This document shows, piece by piece, positions 9,433 to 17,663 of a DNA stretch of 60,526 nucleotides. The DNA comes from Balneolaceae bacterium UBA1514 (GTDB lineage Bacteria; Bacteroidota; Rhodothermia; Balneolales; Balneolaceae). A model generated the notes under the pieces. The model was given only the letters and a program-made list of their open reading frames with translations, made no database searches and was not told where the DNA came from. The position numbers were made by a program, and so were the translations under genes. Location of the stretch: positions 1 through 60,526 of the forward strand of contig DCQQ01000026.1 in the NCBI GenBank assembly GCA_002323515.1. Reading direction: 5' to 3'. The stretch's first letter is position 1; each line of letters begins with the position of its first letter.

Positions 9433-9933
9433 CTAGATTGATGAGTGTTGAAGTTTATCTTTGAGTGCTTTTTCTACATGTTTTGGGACGAATGAGCTTA
9501 AATCACCCCCCAAAAAAGCTACTTCTTTTACTAAGGACGCCGAGATAAAAGTGAGTTGTTCATCTGGCATTAAGAAAACTGTATCGATGGTTGGAGAAAG
9601 TCGTTTATTGGTCAACGCCATTCTAAATTCATATTCAAAATCAGATATTTGGCGCACCCCTCTAATTAGAGTACGAGCTCCCATTTTTTTAGCATGATCT
9701 ACTAAAAGACCTGTGAATTGGGTGATTTCAACTCGGGTTCCCCATTCTGTTCCTTTTAAGCATTCTTCGATGAGTTCTATCCGTTCCATTCCACTAAAAA
9801 CGGATTTCTTTTTATTATTCACCGCCACGGTTACAATAACCTTTTTAAACAAGTTTGTTGCTCGTTTTAAAATATCGAGATGTCCATTGGTAAATGGGTC
9901 AAAAGATCCAGGGTATAATGCGATATGTTTCAT
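9433..9933 (-). CDS. coaD: Pantetheine-phosphate adenylyltransferase
   Basis: This 166-residue nucleotidyltransferase makes dephospho-CoA from 4'-phosphopantetheine and ATP, the penultimate CoA step. It has the ATP motif YPGSFDPFTNGHLDIL (T/HxGH-type) at the N-terminus, the LIRGVRQISDFEYEF segment, and the second motif SASLVKEVAF where the family has ISSTxVKE. Its ATG overlaps the rsmD stop by 4 nt (9930-9933), indicating coupled translation. Length is standard. Confidence 0.96.
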   Translation of the reverse strand: MKHIALYPGSFDPFTNGHLDILKRATNLFKKVIVTVAVNNKKKSVFSGMERIELIEECLKGTEWGTRVEITQFTGLLVDHAKKMGARTLIRGVRQISDFEYEFRMALTNKRLSPTIDTVFLMPDEQLTFISASLVKEVAFLGGDLSSFVPKHVEKALKDKLQHSSI

Positions 9934-10487
9934 GATTCTGAATCTACCGCTTGTGCTTGAAAAATACTAACCGTGGTGCGCCCGTAGGCTTTGCTAAAAA
10001 AACAATGAGAGTGGTCGGTATAGCTATGATATTTATCGTGCTCTAGAAGGAACCAACCCGTGGGGCTAAGCCATCCATTGCTTAAAATTTGTTCAATCAT
10101 ATGATCCATCCATTCGTAGTGATAAGGAGGATCGCAAAAAATAAAATCAAAAGCTTGAGCAGGACATTCTAAAAATTGCTGAACATCAATCGCTACGGTT
10201 CTGATCTGATGGTCAATTTCCCATGAGCGTGAGATGTTATCAATAAGTTTTAAGTTAGCGGGGTCTAAATCAACCGCTAGAACTTCTCTAGCACCTCTAG
10301 AAATGGCTTCAAAGCCTAAATTCCCAGAGCCTGCAAACAAGTCTAATACCCGCGTACCCTTAATGTATTTGTAGGCTTCAATTTTATTAAACATACTCTC
10401 CTTGGTACGATCCGTAGTGGGGCGTACATCTAATCCCTTAGGTATTTCAAAACGTCTACCTTTTAATAAGCCTGTAATTATTCGCAT
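9930..10487 (-). CDS. rsmD: 16S rRNA (guanine(966)-N(2))-methyltransferase RsmD
   Basis: This 185-residue SAM-dependent methyltransferase modifies G966 of 16S rRNA. The N-terminal MRIITGLLKGRRFEIPKG with RPTTDRTKESMFN, the SAM-binding loop LDLFAGSGNLGFEAISRGA and the catalytic DPPY within DFIFCDPPYHYEW are all diagnostic. It overlaps coaD by 4 nt, the classic rsmD-coaD pair. It follows the DUF3822-like gene after a 97-nt gap without an obvious terminator. Confidence 0.96.
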   Translation of the reverse strand: MRIITGLLKGRRFEIPKGLDVRPTTDRTKESMFNKIEAYKYIKGTRVLDLFAGSGNLGFEAISRGAREVLAVDLDPANLKLIDNISRSWEIDHQIRTVAIDVQQFLECPAQAFDFIFCDPPYHYEWMDHMIEQILSNGWLSPTGWFLLEHDKYHSYTDHSHCFFSKAYGRTTVSIFQAQAVDSES

Positions 10488-10584
10488 CAGTATTTTCGTC
10501 AGGTTGATTGAAATAGGAGCCTAGGTTCAACGATTTTCTTTTGACTCAACAGAACCGCATTTATTGGAATAAAATTAACAGTAA

Positions 10585-11448
10585 CTAGGACAAGTCTAGG
10601 CTTAGCATGATTGCAGGAAAAGCAGTTGCAAGGTCAAATCCATAGGTTTCTTCTACTGCATTTATGCCTATTGTTTCCAAAGAATTTAACACTATTTGTG
10701 CAGAATTATGGTCAATGAAAGATTGTAATTTCTCGGCTATTTCATGGGTTTGTTCCCCATAGAAATAAACGTGCTCGTGGAGACCACGCATCCATGGAGA
10801 ATGTTCGGCATGTTGTAGCCATAAATAGGGTATATCCTGAGGGTCATCAAAATGTATGTAGGTAGCAGCTCTGAAACTGCCTAGCAAATAAGAAGAAATA
10901 CTAATCGAATCAACATGACATCCTATTAACAGAAAGGAACCCCCTGGGCGCTGATGACTCGACCACATTCCGCCAATTTCAAAGTCACTACAACACTCAT
11001 TAATGGCTACTTGATCACTGAAACTTCGGTAATTTTTTGTTAGCTGAGCTCGGCGCAAACAAAGAAATTTGAACCGCGTTTTACTCACGGCATGCCAGGT
11101 AGCCTCAATGTCTTCTCGAGGCACCCCTTTCATTAAAATAGCGATGTGCTGTTCCCTCTCTACTGAATCATCATATACAACCTTGGGTAGTGCAGTCCAG
11201 CACTCATGTGTTGGCTCGGTGAGCATACGAATACTTTCAAGGCGGAATTCTTTTTCTAGATCACTAAAAACTGCTTTTAACTGAACTCCTGCTTGAGAAA
11301 AAGGAGTATTTAGCGCTTCAGCTACATCAAAACTAAATTCATAGGAGCCTAATTCCTGAACGGTGTCTTTTGCCCCCTTTTCAGCGACCGAATAAAGCAT
11401 TCGGCCTGAAAAAAAACAGACCCCTAAATTGGAGGCTTCTGCTTCCAT
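10585..11448 (-). CDS. Uncharacterised protein, possibly DUF3822-like
   Basis: A 287-residue soluble protein with no signal peptide or membrane segment. Placement directly upstream of rsmD-coaD is where many Bacteroidota encode DUF3822 proteins, which have an actin/ASKHA-like fold. The alternating strand pattern here (NLGVCFFSGRMLYSVAEK at the start, SFLLIGCHVDSISISSYLLG mid-protein, FPAIMLSLDLS at the end) fits that idea but is not proof. Its ATG overlaps the stop of the preceding gene by one base (TAATG at 11446-11450), so the two are probably translationally coupled. No catalytic motif recognised. A PilM-like role beside the pseudopilin-like neighbour is an alternative. Confidence 0.6.
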   Translation of the reverse strand: MEAEASNLGVCFFSGRMLYSVAEKGAKDTVQELGSYEFSFDVAEALNTPFSQAGVQLKAVFSDLEKEFRLESIRMLTEPTHECWTALPKVVYDDSVEREQHIAILMKGVPREDIEATWHAVSKTRFKFLCLRRAQLTKNYRSFSDQVAINECCSDFEIGGMWSSHQRPGGSFLLIGCHVDSISISSYLLGSFRAATYIHFDDPQDIPYLWLQHAEHSPWMRGLHEHVYFYGEQTHEIAEKLQSFIDHNSAQIVLNSLETIGINAVEETYGFDLATAFPAIMLSLDLS

Positions 11449-11924
11449 TAATTCCAGTTAGGGGCATTTCTCATGGTTGTTCTAGTTAAACTCCCAACCG
11501 CGTCATCAGTCATCGGATCCTCTAAGAGATACAATGGAGGACGAATGGTATCATTTCTTGTGTATAAAAAACGAAGTGAAGTGTCTCTAGGGCTTACGAC
11601 CATACTAACAGGGCTGTACTGAAGTGGGGGCATTTGGCGAAATAAAGAATCACCCATCGAAATCATTAAGGAATCGGTGCTTAAGTAAGTTATAACACTA
11701 TCTAAACCACCATCAGTAGGAGGAAAATGTCCATACCGAGCATCATAATTTACGATAGCATCTTTGAGAGTCAGCATCCGCATACGAACTCGTTCGGTTT
11801 CAGCTTTTTGTTCTTCGACCACTTTATATGGCGTGACTATGGAATCGTATAACAACCATGATAGTAAAATAATGGTAATTCCAAATATAGCACTTAGTAT
11901 CTTATTTCGCATATCTATGTTCAT
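11448..11924 (-). CDS. Single-pass membrane protein, pseudopilin-like
   Basis: A 158-residue protein with one N-terminal membrane helix (ILSAIFGITIILLSWLLY, about residues 9-26), a charged helix (about 35-58) and an exported C-terminal domain. The run LKDAIVNYDARYGHFPPTDG resembles the stalk-head junction of type II secretion/type IV pilus pseudopilins such as GspG, but the G-FTLxE prepilin-peptidase motif is absent, so processing is doubtful. First gene of a five-gene leftward run and coupled to the next gene by a 1-nt overlap. Divergent from the MATE gene. Function unknown. Confidence 0.65.
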   Translation of the reverse strand: MNIDMRNKILSAIFGITIILLSWLLYDSIVTPYKVVEEQKAETERVRMRMLTLKDAIVNYDARYGHFPPTDGGLDSVITYLSTDSLMISMGDSLFRQMPPLQYSPVSMVVSPRDTSLRFLYTRNDTIRPPLYLLEDPMTDDAVGSLTRTTMRNAPNWN

Positions 11925-12002
11925 GGGAAGACGGATCGATTAGTTAGTGAATCAGATTCGAGATAAAATTTAACGTATAAAAATACATTCACACCCTGTT
12001 AT

Positions 12003-13346
12003 ATGCAACCGATTGCATCTACGAAGTCATATAATTCAAAAATTGTTAATCTAGCGATTCCTAATATCCTCAGTAACCTATCAGTACCCTTGTTAGGGGC
12101 GATAGACACCGCAATTGTTGGGCACTTAGATGAACTCTATTACTTGGGGGCCATTGCAGTGGGAAGCCTAGTTTTTGATTTTATTTTTTGGGGTTTTGGA
12201 TTTTTGAGAATGGGAACGACAGGTTTAGTTGCTCAGGCTTTGGGGGCAGCTAACCATCAAATGATCCAGAATCTTTGGCTCAGAGTTGCTCTTTTTGGCT
12301 CTGTACTTGGGCTCGCTTTGATAGTGCTACAAAACCCTATCGCTCATTGGTCCCTTGTTATAATATCTCCAAGTGCTGAAGTGGCACAATATGCTACCGA
12401 ATACATAAGAATACGTATATGGGCTGCTCCTGCCACGTTATTATTATATGGTATGAATGGGTGGTTTTTAGGTATGCAAAATGCCAGGATACCCATGATC
12501 ATAACCATAGTCTTAAACATTATTAACCTAATACTGAACGTAGTATTTGTATTGATGCTGGATTGGAAGGTTGCGGGTATTGCTTTCGGAAGTGTGATAG
12601 CAACTTACCTCGGGTTATTCTTGGCTTTGGGTATCTTTTTTCAGTCTTATGCAAAACGTTGGGCTTCGGGATGGTGGCGTGAATGGCAAAAGAGTGATTT
12701 TTGGGAACTATCAACATGGAAAGAATGGCTTGGAGTTAATAGAGATATCTTCATACGAACGCTCTGTTTAATTTTTGCCTTTGCTTATTTTACCACGACT
12801 TCAGCGAGGGCTGGGGATTTGGTTTTGGCTACTAATACTATTTTACTGCAATTATGGTATATAAGCTCTTATGGAATTGATGGGTTTGCGTACGCGGCGG
12901 AAAGTTTGTCAGGTATGTATTGGGGACAAAAGAACTCTGAAGCATTCAAGCAAGTTGTCAGAAAAACTATGCAATGGGGTTTAGGTTTAGGCTTTAGTCT
13001 AAGTGCTTTATTTTATCTTGGTTTTGAACCTTTGTTTATGCTTTTCACAGATAAGCCTGCAGTAGTTGAACAAGCTCAATATGTGATGCTTTATACGGTC
13101 ATCGCCCCAATTGTCAACAGTATATGCTTTATTTGGGATGGAGTATATTTGGGAACTTCCAATACAAAACCTCTTAGGAATACCATGCTTATAGCAACAT
13201 TTTTGTTGTACGTGCCGCTTCACTTATTTATCAAGCCCTATGCTGGTATTCATGCTATCTGGATCACTATGATTCTATTTATGATTTCAAGAGGCGTGTT
13301 TTTAAGCATTTTGGCTCCTCGTTATTTTTCAGTTAAACTCAGCTAA
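12003..13346 (+). CDS. MATE family efflux transporter
   Basis: This 447-residue inner-membrane protein has about 12 hydrophobic helices in two similar halves, the layout of cation-coupled multidrug exporters. The first half opens with IVNLAIPNILSNLSVPLLGAID followed by TAIVGHLDELYYLGAIAVG, the family signature for the DinF/NorM group. The second half contains TNTILLQLWYISSYGIDGFAYAAE, the equivalent repeat. Substrate cannot be predicted. It stands alone on its strand; the next stretch to the right holds a small hypothetical gene and a broken mscS. Confidence 0.93.
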   Translation: MQPIASTKSYNSKIVNLAIPNILSNLSVPLLGAIDTAIVGHLDELYYLGAIAVGSLVFDFIFWGFGFLRMGTTGLVAQALGAANHQMIQNLWLRVALFGSVLGLALIVLQNPIAHWSLVIISPSAEVAQYATEYIRIRIWAAPATLLLYGMNGWFLGMQNARIPMIITIVLNIINLILNVVFVLMLDWKVAGIAFGSVIATYLGLFLALGIFFQSYAKRWASGWWREWQKSDFWELSTWKEWLGVNRDIFIRTLCLIFAFAYFTTTSARAGDLVLATNTILLQLWYISSYGIDGFAYAAESLSGMYWGQKNSEAFKQVVRKTMQWGLGLGFSLSALFYLGFEPLFMLFTDKPAVVEQAQYVMLYTVIAPIVNSICFIWDGVYLGTSNTKPLRNTMLIATFLLYVPLHLFIKPYAGIHAIWITMILFMISRGVFLSILAPRYFSVKLS

Positions 13347-13434
13347 GGTGATCAAACTTATCTGTTAGCATTGAAGTCATGAATTAGGTATTATTGAAGT
13401 ACTTATTATTTGGTAAACGAACTATAGAATCTGT

Positions 13435-13785
13435 ATGAAATACACTCAAAATTTTTTCTTTCTTTGTAAAACCCCGCTCAGCGCGGAAAGCCCATCCGAT
13501 GTAGAGGTAGTTACCAAGGCCACTTCTAGCGAAGATTTTCCTCGTGTATTCAAAGAATTCGAGGACTGCCGATCTCATGCGTTCAACGAAGATAAAATAT
13601 ACAGTGTGGTCCGGGCCGATGATATTTATGAATTGGTAAGAACTAACAACGAAAAGTTGGCAAAGGAAGAAGCATTTGAAAAGGCACAACCTGAAATTAT
13701 TACCAATTTACAACATCGGGTCATGCAAGGTAAAGATGCTAATGCTCAGGCGATTTTAAAAGAAGTCTATGACATAGATGCTTGA
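13435..13785 (+). CDS. Hypothetical protein (116 aa)
   Basis: The family is not recognised. The predicted protein is soluble, acidic and mostly helical in its second half (LVRTNNEKLAKEEAFEKAQ through NAQAILKEVYDIDA). The N-terminal dozen residues (MKYTQNFFFLCK) look unlike the rest, so the true start may be later or the gene may be a fragment. It lies between the MATE gene and a decayed mscS, a gene-loss-prone interval. An opposite-strand frame of 101 codons (13384-13689) covers the same DNA; the plus-strand reading is favoured because its composition is more protein-like. Low certainty. Confidence 0.4.
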   Translation: MKYTQNFFFLCKTPLSAESPSDVEVVTKATSSEDFPRVFKEFEDCRSHAFNEDKIYSVVRADDIYELVRTNNEKLAKEEAFEKAQPEIITNLQHRVMQGKDANAQAILKEVYDIDA

Positions 13786-13810
13786 TACTGATCTTTTTGC
13801 TTAAGTTTAG

Positions 13811-14591
13811 GCACTTTTATTAAAGTACGGCCTAAACCTCCTACAGGCCATAGCTGTTTTGGTTGGTGATTTGTGGGGGACTAGCTTGATCAACCGTTTT
13901 CTTAAGCATATATATTTGAACGTGGTGACCTAGACGCTTCATTAAAAGGCTTTCTGTTAAGCCTTAGTTCTATTCTGTTAAAAATAATGGTCTATATCCC
14001 AGTATTAGGCATGCTTGGGGTAGAAATGACCTCTTTTATAGCCATTCTTGGAGCAGTGGGCTTAGCCATTGGTATGGCACTCTCAGGAACCTTGCAGAAT
14101 TTCGCAGGAGGAGTCATGATTTTATTATTCAAGCCTTACAAAGTGGGAGATTTTTAGAAGCCCAAGGATATGCTGGCACGGTTAAAGAGATACAGATCTT
14201 TGTAAGCATACTCACTTTACCGGACAACAAAACTATATTTATTCCCAATGGGCCGTTAGCTACTGGATCCCTTATTAATTATTCCACACAGGATACACTC
14301 AGAATAGAGTGGATTATTGGAATCGCCAATGGAGATGATTTAGACGTGGTTTATTCCGTTCTAAACAAAATGCTTGAAGAAGAAGACAGTGTTTTTTCAG
14401 ACCTAGCTCCTTACATAGGGTTGACTGATTTAGCTGGTAGTTTAGTTAACATTACGGTTCGAATTTGGGTATGATCGGGTGACTTTTTTGCGGTAAAACA
14501 GTCCTTAACTGAGCGAGTGTATAGAGAATTTGACAGCCATGGACTAAATATCCCATTCCCACAAACCGACATTCGAATTTATAAACTATAG
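13811..14591 (+). pseudogene. mscS: Broken MscS-type mechanosensitive channel gene
   Basis: Reading across frames restores an MscS protein. ALLLKYGLNLLQAIAVLV and INRFLKHIY come in one frame; after a shift near 13910 [16 protein letters not shown] follows, then the pore helix [25 protein letters not shown] (14155-14157) ends that frame after KPYKVGDF, and the next frame continues EAQGYAGTVKEIQIF, LPDNKTIFIPNGPL and onward. An in-frame TGA (14472-14474) interrupts WV-SGDFFAVK, and the end IPFPQTDIRIYKL reaches TAG at 14591. One extra T in the run at 14151-14155 would repair the middle shift, but a sequencing error cannot explain the other breaks. No intact start is seen. Confidence 0.88.
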
Positions 14592-14727
14592 AGTTTTTTA
14601 TTTTTTAATAAAAATAGCTAACCTTAGACCAACTGTAGCAAAAACAAAAAGTATTATTTTTGGCTTTGCGTTAATTACGAACTATAGGAAAGGAAGGTTG
14701 GTAAACAACCTGGAGCGGTGCTAGCAT

Positions 14728-16656
14728 ATGGAAAATGAAAAAATGAGCGGACAACCAACAGAAACACAAAACGAATTCGATATTTCGAAAGAAACGAAGG
14801 TCGGTGAGCAAGTAAAATCCATGGATCAACCTGCTAAGCAAGAGTCTGACGCTACTCAACTGGGAAGTGCGAATAAAGCCCAGTCAGAATCAGTAGATGA
14901 ACTAGCACCAGAGGTCTCGTCCGAATCCGAGATTTTTTCAGAAGAATCCACCGTATACCCCGATAGTGAAGCAGAGGAAAGTGCGGAAAATTTTTATCAA
15001 GACATTCGCCAAAAAGCCGAGGAATTTGTTCTACAACCCGATTGGGCTTATGTATCAAATGAATTAGCTAATCTCGCACTTAAAATGTCAGAAGGCCCAG
15101 AACCTGACACTGAAGGTGCTAAGCAAGCAATAGCCGCTTTTCAAATACTTAGAGATGAATTTGAAGCCCGAAAAAAAGCGCATTATGAAAAGTTAAACCA
15201 AAAAAGAGAAGATAATTTAGAGCGCAAGAAAAAAGTATTAAAACAGCTTTCTGATCTAATCGAGGCTCAGAATTGGACTGCTACAAAGGAAATTAGATCT
15301 ATTCAGCAACAATGGGAACAGATCAAATTACTTCCAGCATCAGAAATAGATGCATTGAATAAGCGTTTTGATAGTTTGCTTGAGGAGTTTGAGAATCACA
15401 AAGTTGATCGACTAGTAAAAAAACTCCAAAAAGAAGAAGAAAACCTGACCCTAAAATTACTCTTATTAGAAAAGATACAAGACTTGAATGGGAAGGCAGA
15501 TCAAGCGTCTGCGGATTTCGCAGCACTTAACGACGAATTACAAGATCTACAGAATCAGTGGCGTAAAGTTGGGCGAGTACCTTTGGATCGAAACCAGCAT
15601 ACATGGGATCAGTTTTATGCTGCACTGGATCAATTTAGTGAATTACGTTACAAACATGACGCCTCTTATAGAAACTCAGTTGAAAAAGCCCTCCAAAAGA
15701 AGCAAAAGCTCATTAAAGAGGCAGAATCTCTACTAGATATGGAAGATTTAGCCGAGGCTGCCAGAAGAGTGAATAAACTACATAAGCTTTGGAAAAAAAC
15801 AGGCAATCTTCCCCAAAAAGAGGAAAATGAGCTGTGGGATACGTTTAAGGCAGCGACGGATGCTTTTAATGATAAAAAGTCGGAAAATCTAGAAGAGTTA
15901 CGAGCTATTGAGCAAAAAAATTATGAGCTCAAACTCGCTTTAATTCAACAAGCAATTTCAATTAAGGAAGCAGATAATAGCGAAAATGGTCATCAGAAGA
16001 TGCAAAACCTGATGGCCGAATGGAAGAAGATAGGCCCAATTCCAAGAAAAAAATCATCTAAGATTTGGAAGCAATTCAAAGAAGTAATGGATGAATTTTA
16101 TAATCAGAGAAGGGAGCACTTCAAGGATGTGCGCAAGGAACACAAGGAAAATCTTAAGAAAAAGAATGAGATTATAGAGCAACTTAATGCACTGGCCGAT
16201 CATGATGATCCCGCAATAGCCGTTCAAGAAGCAAAAAAGCTACAAGACACATTTAAAGAAATTGGGCATGTCCCAATAAAACTTAAGAACAAAGTTTGGA
16301 AAGATTATCGAGAAGTATGTGATAAAATCTACGGTAATTATCGTTCTTCGGGAACCGATTTGGGCATGGAAAGAAAACTTGCCTCTGAGGGGCTAGATCC
16401 ATCAACCCGAAAGGAAGTAATCACATCTCAGAAGAAACTGGATTCTGCGATGAAGACGATTACTGCACTCGAGGCGGAAATCATTCAGTTTCAGGAAGCT
16501 AAGACCTATTTCAAACCCACAAACAAAGGGAATGCTTTACTGGATGATTTGGATAATAAAATTGCTACGGCAAAAAATAAGTTGGATCAAAAACATGCTG
16601 AGGCCTATGAGCTAAAGAAATCAATTGATTTGCTTAAAAATAAGGGTTCGGAATAA
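14728..16656 (+). CDS. DUF349 repeat protein
   Basis: A 642-residue, highly charged, largely alpha-helical soluble protein. After an acidic, low-complexity N-terminal 100 residues come at least five DUF349 units, each with the pattern W-K-x-I/V-G-x-(L/I/V)-P followed by LWxxF-type helices: QWEQIKLLPASE, QWRKVGRVPLDR, LWKKTGNLPQKE, EWKKIGPIPRKK and TFKEIGHVPIKL. A coiled-coil tail ends the protein. DUF349 proteins are widespread in Bacteroidota; their role is unknown. The start ATG is preceded by GGAGCGG about 10 nt upstream. The 136 bases before it separate it from the broken mscS. Confidence 0.9.
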   Translation: MENEKMSGQPTETQNEFDISKETKVGEQVKSMDQPAKQESDATQLGSANKAQSESVDELAPEVSSESEIFSEESTVYPDSEAEESAENFYQDIRQKAEEFVLQPDWAYVSNELANLALKMSEGPEPDTEGAKQAIAAFQILRDEFEARKKAHYEKLNQKREDNLERKKKVLKQLSDLIEAQNWTATKEIRSIQQQWEQIKLLPASEIDALNKRFDSLLEEFENHKVDRLVKKLQKEEENLTLKLLLLEKIQDLNGKADQASADFAALNDELQDLQNQWRKVGRVPLDRNQHTWDQFYAALDQFSELRYKHDASYRNSVEKALQKKQKLIKEAESLLDMEDLAEAARRVNKLHKLWKKTGNLPQKEENELWDTFKAATDAFNDKKSENLEELRAIEQKNYELKLALIQQAISIKEADNSENGHQKMQNLMAEWKKIGPIPRKKSSKIWKQFKEVMDEFYNQRREHFKDVRKEHKENLKKKNEIIEQLNALADHDDPAIAVQEAKKLQDTFKEIGHVPIKLKNKVWKDYREVCDKIYGNYRSSGTDLGMERKLASEGLDPSTRKEVITSQKKLDSAMKTITALEAEIIQFQEAKTYFKPTNKGNALLDDLDNKIATAKNKLDQKHAEAYELKKSIDLLKNKGSE

Positions 16657-16747
16657 TCTAGAGCATTTATTATTATTTACGAATTTGATGTTATAGGATA
16701 TTTAGATTGCTGCTTTAAATATCCGAATTAATTCTTATGTGAGATTA

Positions 16748-17599
16748 ATGGTTACAATAAAATTTTGGGGAGTTCGAGGTTCTACGCCATGTGCCAATGC
16801 GGAAAATATGCGCTTTGGTGGAAATACTTCTTGTGTACAAATATCCGCGACTCATCTAGATGAACTTCTTGTGTTAGATTGTGGTACTGGAATTAGAAAT
16901 TTGGGTAACAACATTATGGATCGTAAAGAGGCGTTACATGGGAATATATTTTTAACCCACCCACATTGGGATCATCTTCAAGGATTCGCTTTTTTTAAGC
17001 CATTTTATCATCCTGACGGAAATTTCAATATACATTTGACGGCTCAGCCTGGATTAAGCTGTAATGAAATTTTACAAGGGCATTTTTCAAACATTTTTTT
17101 CCCTATATCAATAGATATGCTATCAGCTAAAATGAATTGTACAAGTATTGAGGAAGGCGTGTATGATTTTGGTGATTACATAGTTGAAATGATGTGGGGT
17201 AAGCATACCATACCAACGGGAATGTTTAAGGTGGTCATTGAGGATAAGGTCATTATATATGCACCAGACAACGAATTACCTCACGATGATTCGGAAGAAT
17301 CTCAAGCGTTTATTGAAAAATTTCAAGCTTTTGTACAAGGTGCGGACGTACTCATACATGACGCCCAATATGATCTAGATGAATATCAAAAACGTAATGG
17401 ATGGGGGCATACCAATTGGGAAAAGCTCCTTGAGATCACAAGGGATTCTCAGATTAAACAGCTATATTTAACTCATCATGATCCCGATAACTCCGATGCT
17501 CAATTAGAAGAACGGTGTGATCAGATACAAGCGAAATACGGGAGTGCATATGAGTTAGTAACTTTGGCACGGGACGAAATGGTCATTGAGTTGACCTAG
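16748..17599 (+). CDS. MBL-fold metallohydrolase
   Basis: A 283-residue metallo-beta-lactamase-fold hydrolase. Diagnostic features are the N-terminal IKFWGVRGSTPC, the LVLDCGTGIRNLG strand, and the metal-binding LTHPHWDHLQGF (HxHxDH), with later ligands in HDAQYD and LTHHDPDNSD. The overall pattern resembles the RNase Z / cyclic-nucleotide phosphodiesterase-like branch; the substrate is not known. The ATG at 16748 was preferred to a GTG three codons upstream because family members begin close to the IKFWGVRGS strand. Followed by the surface-protein block after 64 bases. Confidence 0.88.
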   Translation: MVTIKFWGVRGSTPCANAENMRFGGNTSCVQISATHLDELLVLDCGTGIRNLGNNIMDRKEALHGNIFLTHPHWDHLQGFAFFKPFYHPDGNFNIHLTAQPGLSCNEILQGHFSNIFFPISIDMLSAKMNCTSIEEGVYDFGDYIVEMMWGKHTIPTGMFKVVIEDKVIIYAPDNELPHDDSEESQAFIEKFQAFVQGADVLIHDAQYDLDEYQKRNGWGHTNWEKLLEITRDSQIKQLYLTHHDPDNSDAQLEERCDQIQAKYGSAYELVTLARDEMVIELT

Positions 17600-17663
17600 A
17601 GTAGTCTTTTGAAGCTAATGTTTTGGTGCTAAGGTTTAATGTTACCTCAGTATTAATTTAGTT

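Noticed and set aside
13384..13689. 101-codon minus-strand frame overlapping the 116-aa hypothetical gene
   Set aside because: Phe/Cys-rich composition and no family signal; it looks like the shadow of the plus-strand frame.
14472..14474. In-frame TGA in mscS as selenocysteine or recoded codon
   Set aside because: The gene has other frame breaks and no SECIS-like context was recognised; decay is simpler.
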